A DNA stretch of 64,000 nt from Pedobacter sp. N36a. GTDB lineage: Bacteria > Bacteroidota > Bacteroidia > Sphingobacteriales > Sphingobacteriaceae. Shown here one piece after another: positions 36,447 to 45,400 of this stretch. The translations under genes and the position numbers were made by a program. How positions within the stretch are numbered: the stretch's first letter is position 1; each line of letters opens with the position of its first letter. A model generated the notes under the pieces. That model did not search any database. It saw nothing but the letters and a program-made list of their open reading frames with translations, and had not been told where the DNA came from. Location of the stretch: NCBI RefSeq assembly GCF_014472395.1, contig NZ_JACSZW010000006.1, positions 124,001 to 188,000 of the forward strand, written 5' to 3'.

Positions 36447-36757
36447 TTAGGTAACCCTTGCTGTAAAAAAACGGACAGCCATTTCTCCTTTAGGGTGGAT
36501 CAGGTAGTTTTGTGGAATGCAGCGGATATCATATGTTTTCGCAACTGCTCCAGTAGGATCTATGGTTTGTGAAAACGAAGAAGTACGATCAGCTTGAACT
36601 GCTTTGAACCATTACTCATGTTGGTATGCCTGATCCAAAGAAACCGCCATCACCTCTAAATCATTGTCCTTATGGGTAGAAAAATCGGATAACTTTAGTT
36701 CCTATCCTGCTGCATTTTTTACGGCAAAATCCATAGCTGGTTTTCTAACGCTTAGGA
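36447..36757 (-). pseudogene. Redoxin (TlpA/AhpC-TSA) pseudogene lacking its CxxC core
   Basis: On the minus strand one frame reads SVRKPAMDFAVKNAAG, stop, ELKLSDF, then THKDNDLEVMAVSLDQAYQH, stop, WFKAVQAD, and AKTYDIRCIPQNYLIHPKGE, ending in TAA. This is the skeleton of a TlpA-like thioredoxin-fold protein (usual ending AxxYGIRxIPxNYLID). The block that should carry the DFWASWCGPC active site between SDF and LEVMAVSLD is deleted and two stop codons interrupt the frame, so it cannot be functional. No start codon with signal peptide remains. Confidence 0.8.
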
Positions 36758-36955
36758 CTAATGAGGTGTTTAGTCGCGTAGTAAAGAAAAAGGATTTGAT
36801 TACTGAGCGTTATCAGGATAATGCAGTAAATGTGTTTTTTTATTTCATTTACATTAAAAAGTACTGAATTTTTTAGCTTAAAGAAGCATATTCCTATAAT
36901 TATTAATTACCTTTAAAGTTTAACTGTATTACAGCATCCTTAAACGCTTTCAATT

Positions 36956-38422
36956 ATGTCTGGTTTTCTTCGTATAGCTATTTTATGGCTTGTCGTTTTT
37001 TTATTTTTCTCCTGTGAGAAAGAAAAGTTGATTAAAAATGAAGATAATTTTATAGAACAGACAGAGGGGTTATCGGCGCTAAAAGTGGGGGCGTCAGCTG
37101 TAGGACTTCAATTCATAGAAGTACAATGGAGCGAAGTTAGAAATACACACTTTAAATCAGTTACCTATAGCATTTATCTAGATGATCAAAAAATTGTAGG
37201 TGGTTTAACGACTACCAAATACAGTTTAATCAATCTGAAGCCTGGAAAAGCTTACGCGATTAAGATCTTAGCTTCAGTTACTGGCGGAAAACAGGTGGAG
37301 GAGATGTTAGTGGCCAATACATTATCATCAACCACTGGTGAATCCAAACAAACTTTGTATCAGGAATACAAAATACACAGTTACTCTACTTTTATGGGCC
37401 CCACAGCTTTACAAAAGTGCTTTGATGGTGGACATTTGGTGGTTCGGTTTTTACAGCATCCAAATTATTTTGGCGATGGGTCTTTTAAACTAATCGTATT
37501 TAAGATTGATCAATATGGACAAATGCTGTGGTATAGGTTGATACCTACTGTCAACTTTAACTTTTCCACATTTGATAATATCAACTTGATCTTATACAAT
37601 CAAGATAAAGAAGGCTTGATTTTTATTCAAGGTTATGCTTTTAAAATTGCCACTAGTAATGGGGAAATTATTGGGGAAAAGAATTTTCAAAGTATATTGA
37701 ATAAGCAGACTGTTCAGTCTGTTTTTTATGAATCTCCACAGGAAGTTATAGCTGGTACCGTAAATGGAAACCTACTGTCTATTAATCCTCAGAATCTAAG
37801 TGTGAATTGGCATCAAATCAATCCAGATCGATTGGGTACTATCGTTGCCATCAGGATGGATTCAAAGAAAAATATTTATTACATTTTTCGAAATCAAAAC
37901 GATCAGAATTATAAGATCAGAATTCATAAATGTAATGCTAAAGGTGACTTCTTGAGCGAGTTTTTATTTGATGGAAGATTGAATGCTGAAAGTAATTTTG
38001 GTTTTTGGATGACTGCTTTACTTGTTGATGATCAAGATAACTTCTACTTATTTGGACACAATTCTTCTTTTGATTACCTCCGTTATTTTAAATTCAGTGC
38101 AGATGGTACAGTCTTGAAGAAGAATGAACAATCTGATAATCTATTAGCGAAACAAGCATTTTTTAATAGTAAAGGGGAGATTGTTTTGCTGGGTGCAATG
38201 TCTCCTGGGGGGTTACAAACTTATGGTGGAGTCTACGTTTATGATAAAGACATGAAGCTAAAGTCTAAACGTTTTTACACGGAAATACCCTATCATGTTA
38301 TATCTGGAATCACTGGTAATCTAGATGGATCCTACAATATCTTTTTACATTATATGCAAACCTATAATTATGAGAATTCAAACTTTGTCTTCATTAAAAC
38401 TGATGCAGATGGAAAGATGTAG
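36956..38422 (+). CDS. FN3-domain lipoprotein, first gene of four-lipoprotein operon
   Basis: The protein has 488 residues with a lipoprotein signal (AILWLVVFLFFSCEKEK, Cys at about 21). Residues 38-125 look like a fibronectin type III domain (VGASAVGLQFIEVQWSEVRN, LINLKPGKAYAIKILASVTG). The rest (about 130-480) is a beta-rich repeat protein with propeller-like segments (GSFKLIVFKIDQYGQMLWYR, NNIYYIFRNQ-like and NFYLFGHNSS). Likely a surface-exposed binding protein; no enzyme motif seen. Its stop overlaps the next gene by 14-20 bases, so translation is coupled. The whole operon is AT-richer than its neighbours. Confidence 0.75.
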   Translation: MSGFLRIAILWLVVFLFFSCEKEKLIKNEDNFIEQTEGLSALKVGASAVGLQFIEVQWSEVRNTHFKSVTYSIYLDDQKIVGGLTTTKYSLINLKPGKAYAIKILASVTGGKQVEEMLVANTLSSTTGESKQTLYQEYKIHSYSTFMGPTALQKCFDGGHLVVRFLQHPNYFGDGSFKLIVFKIDQYGQMLWYRLIPTVNFNFSTFDNINLILYNQDKEGLIFIQGYAFKIATSNGEIIGEKNFQSILNKQTVQSVFYESPQEVIAGTVNGNLLSINPQNLSVNWHQINPDRLGTIVAIRMDSKKNIYYIFRNQNDQNYKIRIHKCNAKGDFLSEFLFDGRLNAESNFGFWMTALLVDDQDNFYLFGHNSSFDYLRYFKFSADGTVLKKNEQSDNLLAKQAFFNSKGEIVLLGAMSPGGLQTYGGVYVYDKDMKLKSKRFYTEIPYHVISGITGNLDGSYNIFLHYMQTYNYENSNFVFIKTDADGKM

Positions 38423-39998
38423 CAGCTTGTTGCTTTTATGGATGGTTTGCGTTTTTTTTTCCTGCAAGAAAAAGACTGAACTGGAAGATCCTGCAATTCT
38501 TGTTAAAAGCGTTTATATAGAGATGATTAAATCGGATAGAGTAGATGTTAAATATCAATTCTCGCATTTAGGCTATCAGGAAACAGGGGTTTTATATTAT
38601 AAAAAATCAGATCCTAACAAGGTGAGTACTATTCATGCCATTCGGCAAGCAGAATCATTGAAGCTGTCTTTGGAACACTTAGAACCCAATACAGAGTATG
38701 CTTTTAAAGTCTTTTATAAACTAAAAGATGTGCAGCAGATCGATGCAAAAGAATACACTGTAAAAACGTTATCGCTTGAACTCGCTAAATTTGCCCTAGA
38801 AATTAAAAACGATTCCATCATTTATGATGCGAGTGGAAACTTTACTGCAGATTTAATAGGTGAAAATCTTAATGATTTGAATCTAAGAGAATTGGATGTT
38901 AAGCTTAATGGGACCACAGTTGATCTTGATTATCCTGTTCAACTGGCGAGTGGCAAGTATAAAATTACCATCAAAGGCAAGAGTAAACCTGTTAACGCCA
39001 TATCATTTGTTGTTGGAAGTTATCAGGGAAAGGAAATCTTTTTTCAGTCCGTTCCTTTTGTTTCTGCCGGAGAAAAATATTGGCTAAGTTATAAACCGAC
39101 CTTATTACGCTGTTATTATACTTCTGTCTTCGATAATGAACTGTACTACTTTAATCAGCAAGTGCTTAAATGGAATGTGCCTGATCAGAGATTGATGGTT
39201 CTGCGTAAAATACCAGAGGCTACCATTTCAGTGAGTGCTGTTGGTATTCAATTTGATGAACAGCTCTTTTTTCCTGTAACTGAAAAAACCGATTACGGTA
39301 ATATCAATGATAATTCAGATGATGTGAGCTATCGTCAAGCTTATTCCTATCATCCGGTTTCAGGTGATATATACTCTTATCCGCTTGAAGATCAGTCGTT
39401 GTCTAAGTCTGGGAGGATGATAGAGAATAATAACTGTTTTATCCATAAGGGAGAGTTATACCTTACTTTTAGTTTAGTAGATCAGCTCGGTAGTAATCCT
39501 TCAATTTTCCCTAAAAGCGACAGTTTTATTTACCGTTATAATAAGGCAACAAAAACATTTGAATTCAAGGGGAAACTAGATTCTAAAATCCTCAATCACC
39601 ATTTTGTTTCTATTAAAGATCAGCTGTACTTGTTGGGATTAGTTCCGGTATACGACCAAGGACTTCAGATGAGTGCTACTTTATCCATCTTTGAAGTATC
39701 AGAACAAACCTTTAAACCAGAGGAAATTTATAGAGGCGGAACCGTTGCCGAACCATTGACTTTTAGAACGAAGTCTGCTGTGGTATATGATCAGAAAATC
39801 CTGATTGCTGCTGCACTAGACAATTTCATCTTATTTGATCCTTCCAATCGAGAGCTTTATCCTGTGCTTTTAAAGAATAATATCAACAATATGTACTTTG
39901 GAGGCTTTTTTAGTTACAATAATAAATTACACCTTAATGCGGACCTGTTTTTTACCAGTCAAAAGATTTATGAAATATCCATTGTTAAAGGGAATTAA
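38409..39998 (+). CDS. FN3-like/Kelch-like lipoprotein, second gene of operon
   Basis: I chose the ATG at 38409 (MERCSSLLLLWMVCVFFSCKK), which gives a proper lipoprotein signal with Cys at about 18; ATG 38403 is also possible, and the frame is open back to 38325 inside the previous gene. Length 529 residues. The N-terminal part to about 125 is FN3-like (VDVKYQFSHLGYQETGVLYY, LEHLEPNTEYAFKVFYKL), about 130-200 is IPT/TIG-like, and the rest has Kelch-like repeats (ENNNCFIHKGELYLTFSLVD, NHHFVSIKDQLYLLG). It overlaps the gene before by about 14 bases and the gene after by 29. Function unknown; probably surface recognition. Confidence 0.75.
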   Translation: MERCSSLLLLWMVCVFFSCKKKTELEDPAILVKSVYIEMIKSDRVDVKYQFSHLGYQETGVLYYKKSDPNKVSTIHAIRQAESLKLSLEHLEPNTEYAFKVFYKLKDVQQIDAKEYTVKTLSLELAKFALEIKNDSIIYDASGNFTADLIGENLNDLNLRELDVKLNGTTVDLDYPVQLASGKYKITIKGKSKPVNAISFVVGSYQGKEIFFQSVPFVSAGEKYWLSYKPTLLRCYYTSVFDNELYYFNQQVLKWNVPDQRLMVLRKIPEATISVSAVGIQFDEQLFFPVTEKTDYGNINDNSDDVSYRQAYSYHPVSGDIYSYPLEDQSLSKSGRMIENNNCFIHKGELYLTFSLVDQLGSNPSIFPKSDSFIYRYNKATKTFEFKGKLDSKILNHHFVSIKDQLYLLGLVPVYDQGLQMSATLSIFEVSEQTFKPEEIYRGGTVAEPLTFRTKSAVVYDQKILIAAALDNFILFDPSNRELYPVLLKNNINNMYFGGFFSYNNKLHLNADLFFTSQKIYEISIVKGN

Positions 39999-40380
39999 GA
40001 AACTAAGTATTCTTTCTTTATTCGCGGGAGTACTTGTACTTACATCTTGTAAAAAAGAAACGGTTGAGGTTTCTGTTGATGCATTTGCTCAGCTCAATAA
40101 TGAACTTAAATATGAGCAAGGAGTGTACAATGTATTATTTAGTCTTCAGGAATATCCTTACAAAGAAATAGGTGTACGAGTAGGTAATACTAAAAGTTCG
40201 ATTCATCAGAATAAGGACTTAACTTATTACATAGCCAACCAGGTATCAGCAAATAGATATGGTATCTTTCTTAATGCTTTAACGCGTGACAAAATCTATT
40301 ATTACCAAATTTATGTAAAGGATTCGGCTTCTGAAAAAGTTGTCTATTCAGATATATTCTCATTCAAAACTAACCCTTAA
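39970..40380 (+). CDS. Small FN3-like lipoprotein, third gene of operon
   Basis: From the ATG at 39970 (MKYPLLKGIKKLSILSLFAG) the protein has 136 residues with a lipoprotein signal (LVLTSCKKE, Cys at about 26). Starting earlier in the frame (39898) would put extra residues before the signal peptide, so 39970 is preferred. The mature part is one small beta-sandwich-like domain, ending in the FN3-type strand KIYYYQIYVKDSASEKVVYS. It overlaps the end of the previous gene by 29 bases and precedes the LRR gene by 6 bases. No known family recognised beyond the FN3-like shape. Confidence 0.7.
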   Translation: MKYPLLKGIKKLSILSLFAGVLVLTSCKKETVEVSVDAFAQLNNELKYEQGVYNVLFSLQEYPYKEIGVRVGNTKSSIHQNKDLTYYIANQVSANRYGIFLNALTRDKIYYYQIYVKDSASEKVVYSDIFSFKTNP

Positions 40381-40386
40381 TATCAT

Positions 40387-42363
40387 ATGCATAAAAATAT
40401 CAGTTTTTTGTTCGTGCTGGTGATCCTGTTTTCCTTGTGTTCCTGTTCAAAAGAAGAAGCTAATACTCTCGTCTTACAAGATAAATATGACACTACAATT
40501 AAGGAAACAGAGTTTACTGGAGAAGAATTTTTTGTCAATTTAAATGCCCGTGTTTTACAGCCAGGAGAACGAGGACAATGGGTAGTCCTGCAGGGAACGG
40601 TAAAAGATACCTTTGTTTATTTTGAAGACAAAACAGATCCGTTTACCAGATTTAAAGGAATCCCAGGTGAAGAATATACGCTGGAATGGAGGCGTTGGGA
40701 TGCAAATGGAAATGAAAGTACTGCCCAGACAAAATTGAAAATACCTGACTTAATCATTGAGATTGCAGATAATACGCCTGCTGAATTTAAAACTATTCGT
40801 TTTTTATCGGTAAATCCAAAATATAGAGGCACCTGGTCTATTGATGGAACTTTTGGTTATATCGACTCTCAATATCATGACGGTTATGCCGAGCCAGCCG
40901 AAAAAAAGCCAAGTATTATCCTTCATGGTTATGAAAATAGGGCCTATATGGCAACTTATACCTATATCTACGCAGGCAAAACCTATCAATACAAAAAGCT
41001 AATCCAAACGGGTAGCTATACCCAAGATGAAGGATTATATGAACTTCAGATGTCCAGGGATAGTTATAGGGTTATTCAAGATGACCAGGGTAATATACTT
41101 GAGCTCAACCTACAAGCATCGGCTATCGCGTGGATTTTCAAAAGTCCGGCTGTTTATCCTGCCCTAACCTCATTAAAAAAACTACGAAGCCTAATTTTTG
41201 GCGGTTCCAGTTTAGATCACATCCCCACGATATTAGGGGATTACTATCTTGATCTGGAAGTGTTAAGCATGGATGGGGTAGGTAGTGGAGCGGTATTTCC
41301 AGAGAACTTTGGCAACCTCATAAAATTAAAAGTTTTTGATTATCGTCCAAGATTTAGTGTCTCTCCCAGTACTCAAGTAATACTGCCTAAATCTTTTGCA
41401 AAGCTGAAAGCGCTTGAGTCTTTTACACTAAGGTCTGCTGGTATGGTGGATTTTAATGGCACATTAGGTAGTCTAATAAATTTAAAAACATTAGATACCT
41501 ATACTTTAAGTCTTCCGGATGATTTTGGCAATTTAAAAGCACTGCAGCATTTAGAGCTGTACGTTAAAAGCCCTGTTTTTCCGAAGAGTTTTAGTGAATG
41601 TAAATCCTTAATTTTTGCCCGCTTAACCTTTGATGATTTGGATGGGGGGACGGTGGTATTGCCGCCACAAATGGGCAATCTGAAAAAATTGGAAACCTTG
41701 GAGTTGGAGACAAAAAAACTATTGGGATTGCCAGATTCATTCTCTGAATTGACTGCACTAAAAGCCCTAAGGCTCTCTACTTCAAATTTGCAGTCAATTC
41801 CTGAAAACTTTGGAAATCTATCCAATCTTGAGAATCTTACGATTTATGGAGCCTTTAAAAAATTACCGTTTAACTTTGGTCATCTAAAGAAATTGAGTAG
41901 CCTTTTTGTAGGAGGAAATTTAGAGAGCCTTCCAGAAAGCTTTGGCGATCTTTCCTCCTTAAGTTATTTCAATGGAGAATACAACCAATTTAAGACTTTA
42001 CCAAATAGTTTTGGCAAATTAAAGAAATTGAAAGAACTGTCTCTTTCATTTACTAAAGTGGAAGTATTGCCAGCATCATTTAGTGAACTGGATGCGTTGG
42101 AAAAGTTGAACCTAAATGCTACGGCCTTTAAGTCTTTTCCCAAAGAGATTATCCCATTGAAAAGTATCAATAACATTATACTTAATAATTCCAATATGGG
42201 GGATATTCCGGATGATATCTCTAAAATGAAGCCTGGAGTTGTTTTTACTATGCATGGAATCACCAATCTTACTCTTGATCGTTTATTACGTGTGGTGAGT
42301 ATTACGAAGAACATGGTTTTCTATACAAGCTTTGGGTATTATTCATCCTGGAATTACAGCTAA
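40387..42363 (+). CDS. Leucine-rich-repeat lipoprotein, fourth gene of operon
   Basis: The protein has 658 residues with a lipoprotein signal (VILFSLCSCSKEE, Cys at about 20). The N-terminal 230 residues are beta-rich (GERGQWVVLQGTVKDTFVYF, GEEYTLEWRRWDANGNES). From about 255 to 640 there are leucine-rich repeats of the LPxxFGxLxxLxxLxL type (LPDSFSELTALKALRLSTSN, LQSIPENFGNLSNLENLTIY), about 15 units of 21-24 residues, forming a solenoid for protein or glycan binding. Cys-Ser-Lys-Glu-Glu after lipidation resembles a Bacteroidota surface-export signal. It closes the operon; no terminator is obvious on its own strand, but a strong hairpin follows. Confidence 0.82.
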   Translation: MHKNISFLFVLVILFSLCSCSKEEANTLVLQDKYDTTIKETEFTGEEFFVNLNARVLQPGERGQWVVLQGTVKDTFVYFEDKTDPFTRFKGIPGEEYTLEWRRWDANGNESTAQTKLKIPDLIIEIADNTPAEFKTIRFLSVNPKYRGTWSIDGTFGYIDSQYHDGYAEPAEKKPSIILHGYENRAYMATYTYIYAGKTYQYKKLIQTGSYTQDEGLYELQMSRDSYRVIQDDQGNILELNLQASAIAWIFKSPAVYPALTSLKKLRSLIFGGSSLDHIPTILGDYYLDLEVLSMDGVGSGAVFPENFGNLIKLKVFDYRPRFSVSPSTQVILPKSFAKLKALESFTLRSAGMVDFNGTLGSLINLKTLDTYTLSLPDDFGNLKALQHLELYVKSPVFPKSFSECKSLIFARLTFDDLDGGTVVLPPQMGNLKKLETLELETKKLLGLPDSFSELTALKALRLSTSNLQSIPENFGNLSNLENLTIYGAFKKLPFNFGHLKKLSSLFVGGNLESLPESFGDLSSLSYFNGEYNQFKTLPNSFGKLKKLKELSLSFTKVEVLPASFSELDALEKLNLNATAFKSFPKEIIPLKSINNIILNNSNMGDIPDDISKMKPGVVFTMHGITNLTLDRLLRVVSITKNMVFYTSFGYYSSWNYS

Positions 42364-42410
42364 ATTCACTCTTTTATGTAACTGTAATTAAAATGAGTAG
42401 TGCTGTAAAT

Positions 42411-42458
42411 AAAAAAGGCCCGGTATATTTGAATGGATCTATTCAAGTATACCGGGCC
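42411..42458 (-). terminator. Intrinsic terminator for the GH31 gene
   Basis: 18-base arms (GGCCCGGTATA.. and ..TATACCGGGCC, two mismatches) with a 6-base loop; on the minus strand a T-run follows. It lies 20 bases after the GH31 stop. It also faces the end of the LRR gene. Confidence 0.9.
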
Positions 42459-42478
42459 TGATCATTAAAGCCTATTGA

Positions 42479-45400
42479 TTAAAAATTAACGCTATTCAGG
42501 TTTTTATCTACCAAAATACCATCAATCGCTTTCAGGTCGAATTTCACTTTGCGTTTTGCTTTCAGCTTGATGATAAACAATTCTGTATTGCCATTCAACG
42601 GATCTTTCTGACCTAAGTTCACAAAAGTCGGATAAAGCGCTTTTTTACCATTCGTATGCAGCCTGTCGTAAGTCATGTTTTCCATTTGCTTCACATTCGT
42701 TGGCTGTATACTTACAAACTCGAAATCAGCAGCGTTATATGGCAAGGCAAAACTCAGTGCGTTGACTGATTTAAGGTTGCTACCTTTCACTTTAACCTCG
42801 ATGATTTCATCTTTATTATAGCTAGTTTTTGCAGTGCTGATGCTTAGCTTACCGGCCACCTTATCAATTTTACTATCATTCACACCACCGTCAATTCTGG
42901 TCGCCACTAATGAAATGTCATAAGCGTCAATCAGTCCGTTTTTGTTGATGTCACCATTGCTGATGTAACCTTCGAAATCACCGTCACCTGATCTTAAACC
43001 AGTATAGTTCAGGTAAGAAGTCAAGTCATTTCTGTCGATCAAACGGTCATTGTTGATGTCTCCAGGTAAGTAACTCTCTGTTCCAGGAACTTTGAATACG
43101 TACAATTCTCTACCAGAACCGAAACCGCCAACACCTTCAGTCACCGCCATTTTGATGTAACGTGCAGATGGATGCATAGGGAAGTTAAATATTTTCACTT
43201 CATCTGTGTTCGCCCATGCAAAATTACCTGCCGGAGTCCAGTTTTCTTTGTCATTGCTAAAGAACACCGAACCTTTTAGAATGATACCATTTCCTCTTCC
43301 TGAACGAGGAAGGTAATGGAATTTATCCAGTTGGTTGATGGTTTTTAAGTCCATGATCATTTCAAAAGGAAGCGCATTTACGCCCCATTTCGTATGCCAG
43401 GTATTGCCTTCGTCAAAGTCGAACAACTGCTCGATTTCTGATCCTTCCTGATCCGCGGCGGTCGATTTAGCTACGATACCTTGAATTGCGAATTCTAATG
43501 GGTTAGACTTGGTGGTTGCGTTAAACGCTGTCCAGTCAGACTGTCCATCTTTATTTACCGCACGCAGTTTAAAGGCGTATTGAGTCTCCGCAGTTAAGCC
43601 ATCAAATAACAATGAAGTGTCTTTGATGGTGGTATAATGCATATCATTGAAGTCAATCTCATAGTAATCTGCATGTTCTACTTTAGACCAGGTAGGCTTT
43701 AACGTATAAGCTTCTTTATTTTTATCAGTCACCACAGCATTCACAGGAGCAGTTAAAGCACCTGTAGAGATGCGCAATTGATCTACTGGCTCATATTTGA
43801 AGCCTTCAATCGTGGCCACCACCGGATTTACCGTGATGTCTGTTGCACTTACTTTAATCAGTAACTGTGGGTTTTTAGTGATCACCACTTTTTCAAACTC
43901 GCTTCCTTTAGTCGCAAATTTGTTAAGGTTAGGCGTTGCATCGTAGAAATATACATTCTCCTTGCTCAAGAAATCAGCCATCGAAGTCGCTTCCGTTAAC
44001 TTCACTTTATCCTTACCTACTTTTACCAATACCTTCTTAGGTTTCTGGGAAACGTTGATTCTAAGTTCTGTCGCTTTCGCTTTTACGAAACCATCGAAGT
44101 CACCTGTGGCAGGGTGGATCGTCACGATCGCACGGTTCTTTTTGTCAACTTCCGACTCAATTAAGCTGGAAGCACCTTTGCCCAGTTTGTATTGTTCCGT
44201 CGTTCCATCATCATCGTATTCCGTAAATGAGCTTTTTCCAGCAGGATAGATCTCATAAATACGGGTTCCTTTATTGATCTCCGTTACGTTGTTGTTCGGG
44301 TTGGTCACTGGAATAATGGCGCCATTCTTTACGAATACCGGCAGTTTCCAGATTGGCGCTGCAAAGCTGTTGATGATGCTATTTCCTGCATACTTCTCTC
44401 CAGAGAAATAATCGATCCATGAACCTTCAGGTAAGTAAATGCCATTGCGAATGTCATTGCCTTTCTCGTCAGATTTTGTCGCCTGATAAATCGGGGCGAT
44501 TAAGAAATTCGGACCATATAAAAACTGGTATTGTGTAGCCGGACCTTGAGTATAAGCATTTGGATATTCCAGGAACATCGCCCTGATCACCGGTAAACCG
44601 GTTACGGCTTCTCTTGCTATGCTGTACGCATAAGGCATCAGCTCCGATTTCAACTTTAAATAGTTACGGTTGATAGAAGTAGCTGGCTCACCTAAGGCAT
44701 GAGGGTACTTTTCATTTGATCCCCATCCGTCCATGTTCAATTGCATTGGCGTAAAGGTTTTCCATTGGAAGTCCCTGATGTTTACCGCCATATTTTTACC
44801 GCCAAAAATACCATCCACATCGGAAGTAATGTTCGGTTGTCCGGATAATCCAGAACCTAAATAAGTAGGGATATGGAAACGAATGTATTCCCAAACACCA
44901 CCAGTCTGGTCGCCAGACCAGATGCCTGCATAACGCTGTGTACCTGCCCAGCCATCTAAAGAGATGATGAAAGGTCTCGCATCATTGCCATATTTGGTCA
45001 TGATCTGCGCCACATCAGCAACACCGTTCAGTCCGAAGGAATAACCGGCACCTACCCAGGCTACGTCCGTTTTCAGTACGCGCACACCAGCTTCTTTTAC
45101 TTCCTTTAAAATGTCTCTTTGTAATAAAGCACTTACTTCCGGTTTCGGGTGCAGGTCTGATTGTGTCCATAGACCGATCTCCACACCATTTTTGCGGGCG
45201 TAATCACCTAAGCTTTTCAGATTTTGAATGTTGCCGTCTAAAGTTTCTGTCTGGCCATATCCAGCGCCATAACCATCATTTGGAAGCAGCCAGCCGAAAG
45301 GCATGTCGTTCTTCTTGTAACGGTCAATCACCGCACGTGCAGAAAACTGGTAGTTATTTTTCTCTCCATTTAAGGATTCTTTAATGCCACCATTGTCTTT

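Noticed and set aside
36664..36867. 67-codon plus-strand frame
   Set aside because: Antisense to the redoxin pseudogene; its tail is Phe/Ile/Tyr-rich AT sequence.
41499..42314. 108- and 116-codon minus-strand frames across the LRR gene
   Set aside because: Antisense frames created by repeated Leu/Asn/Ser codons of the LRR gene.
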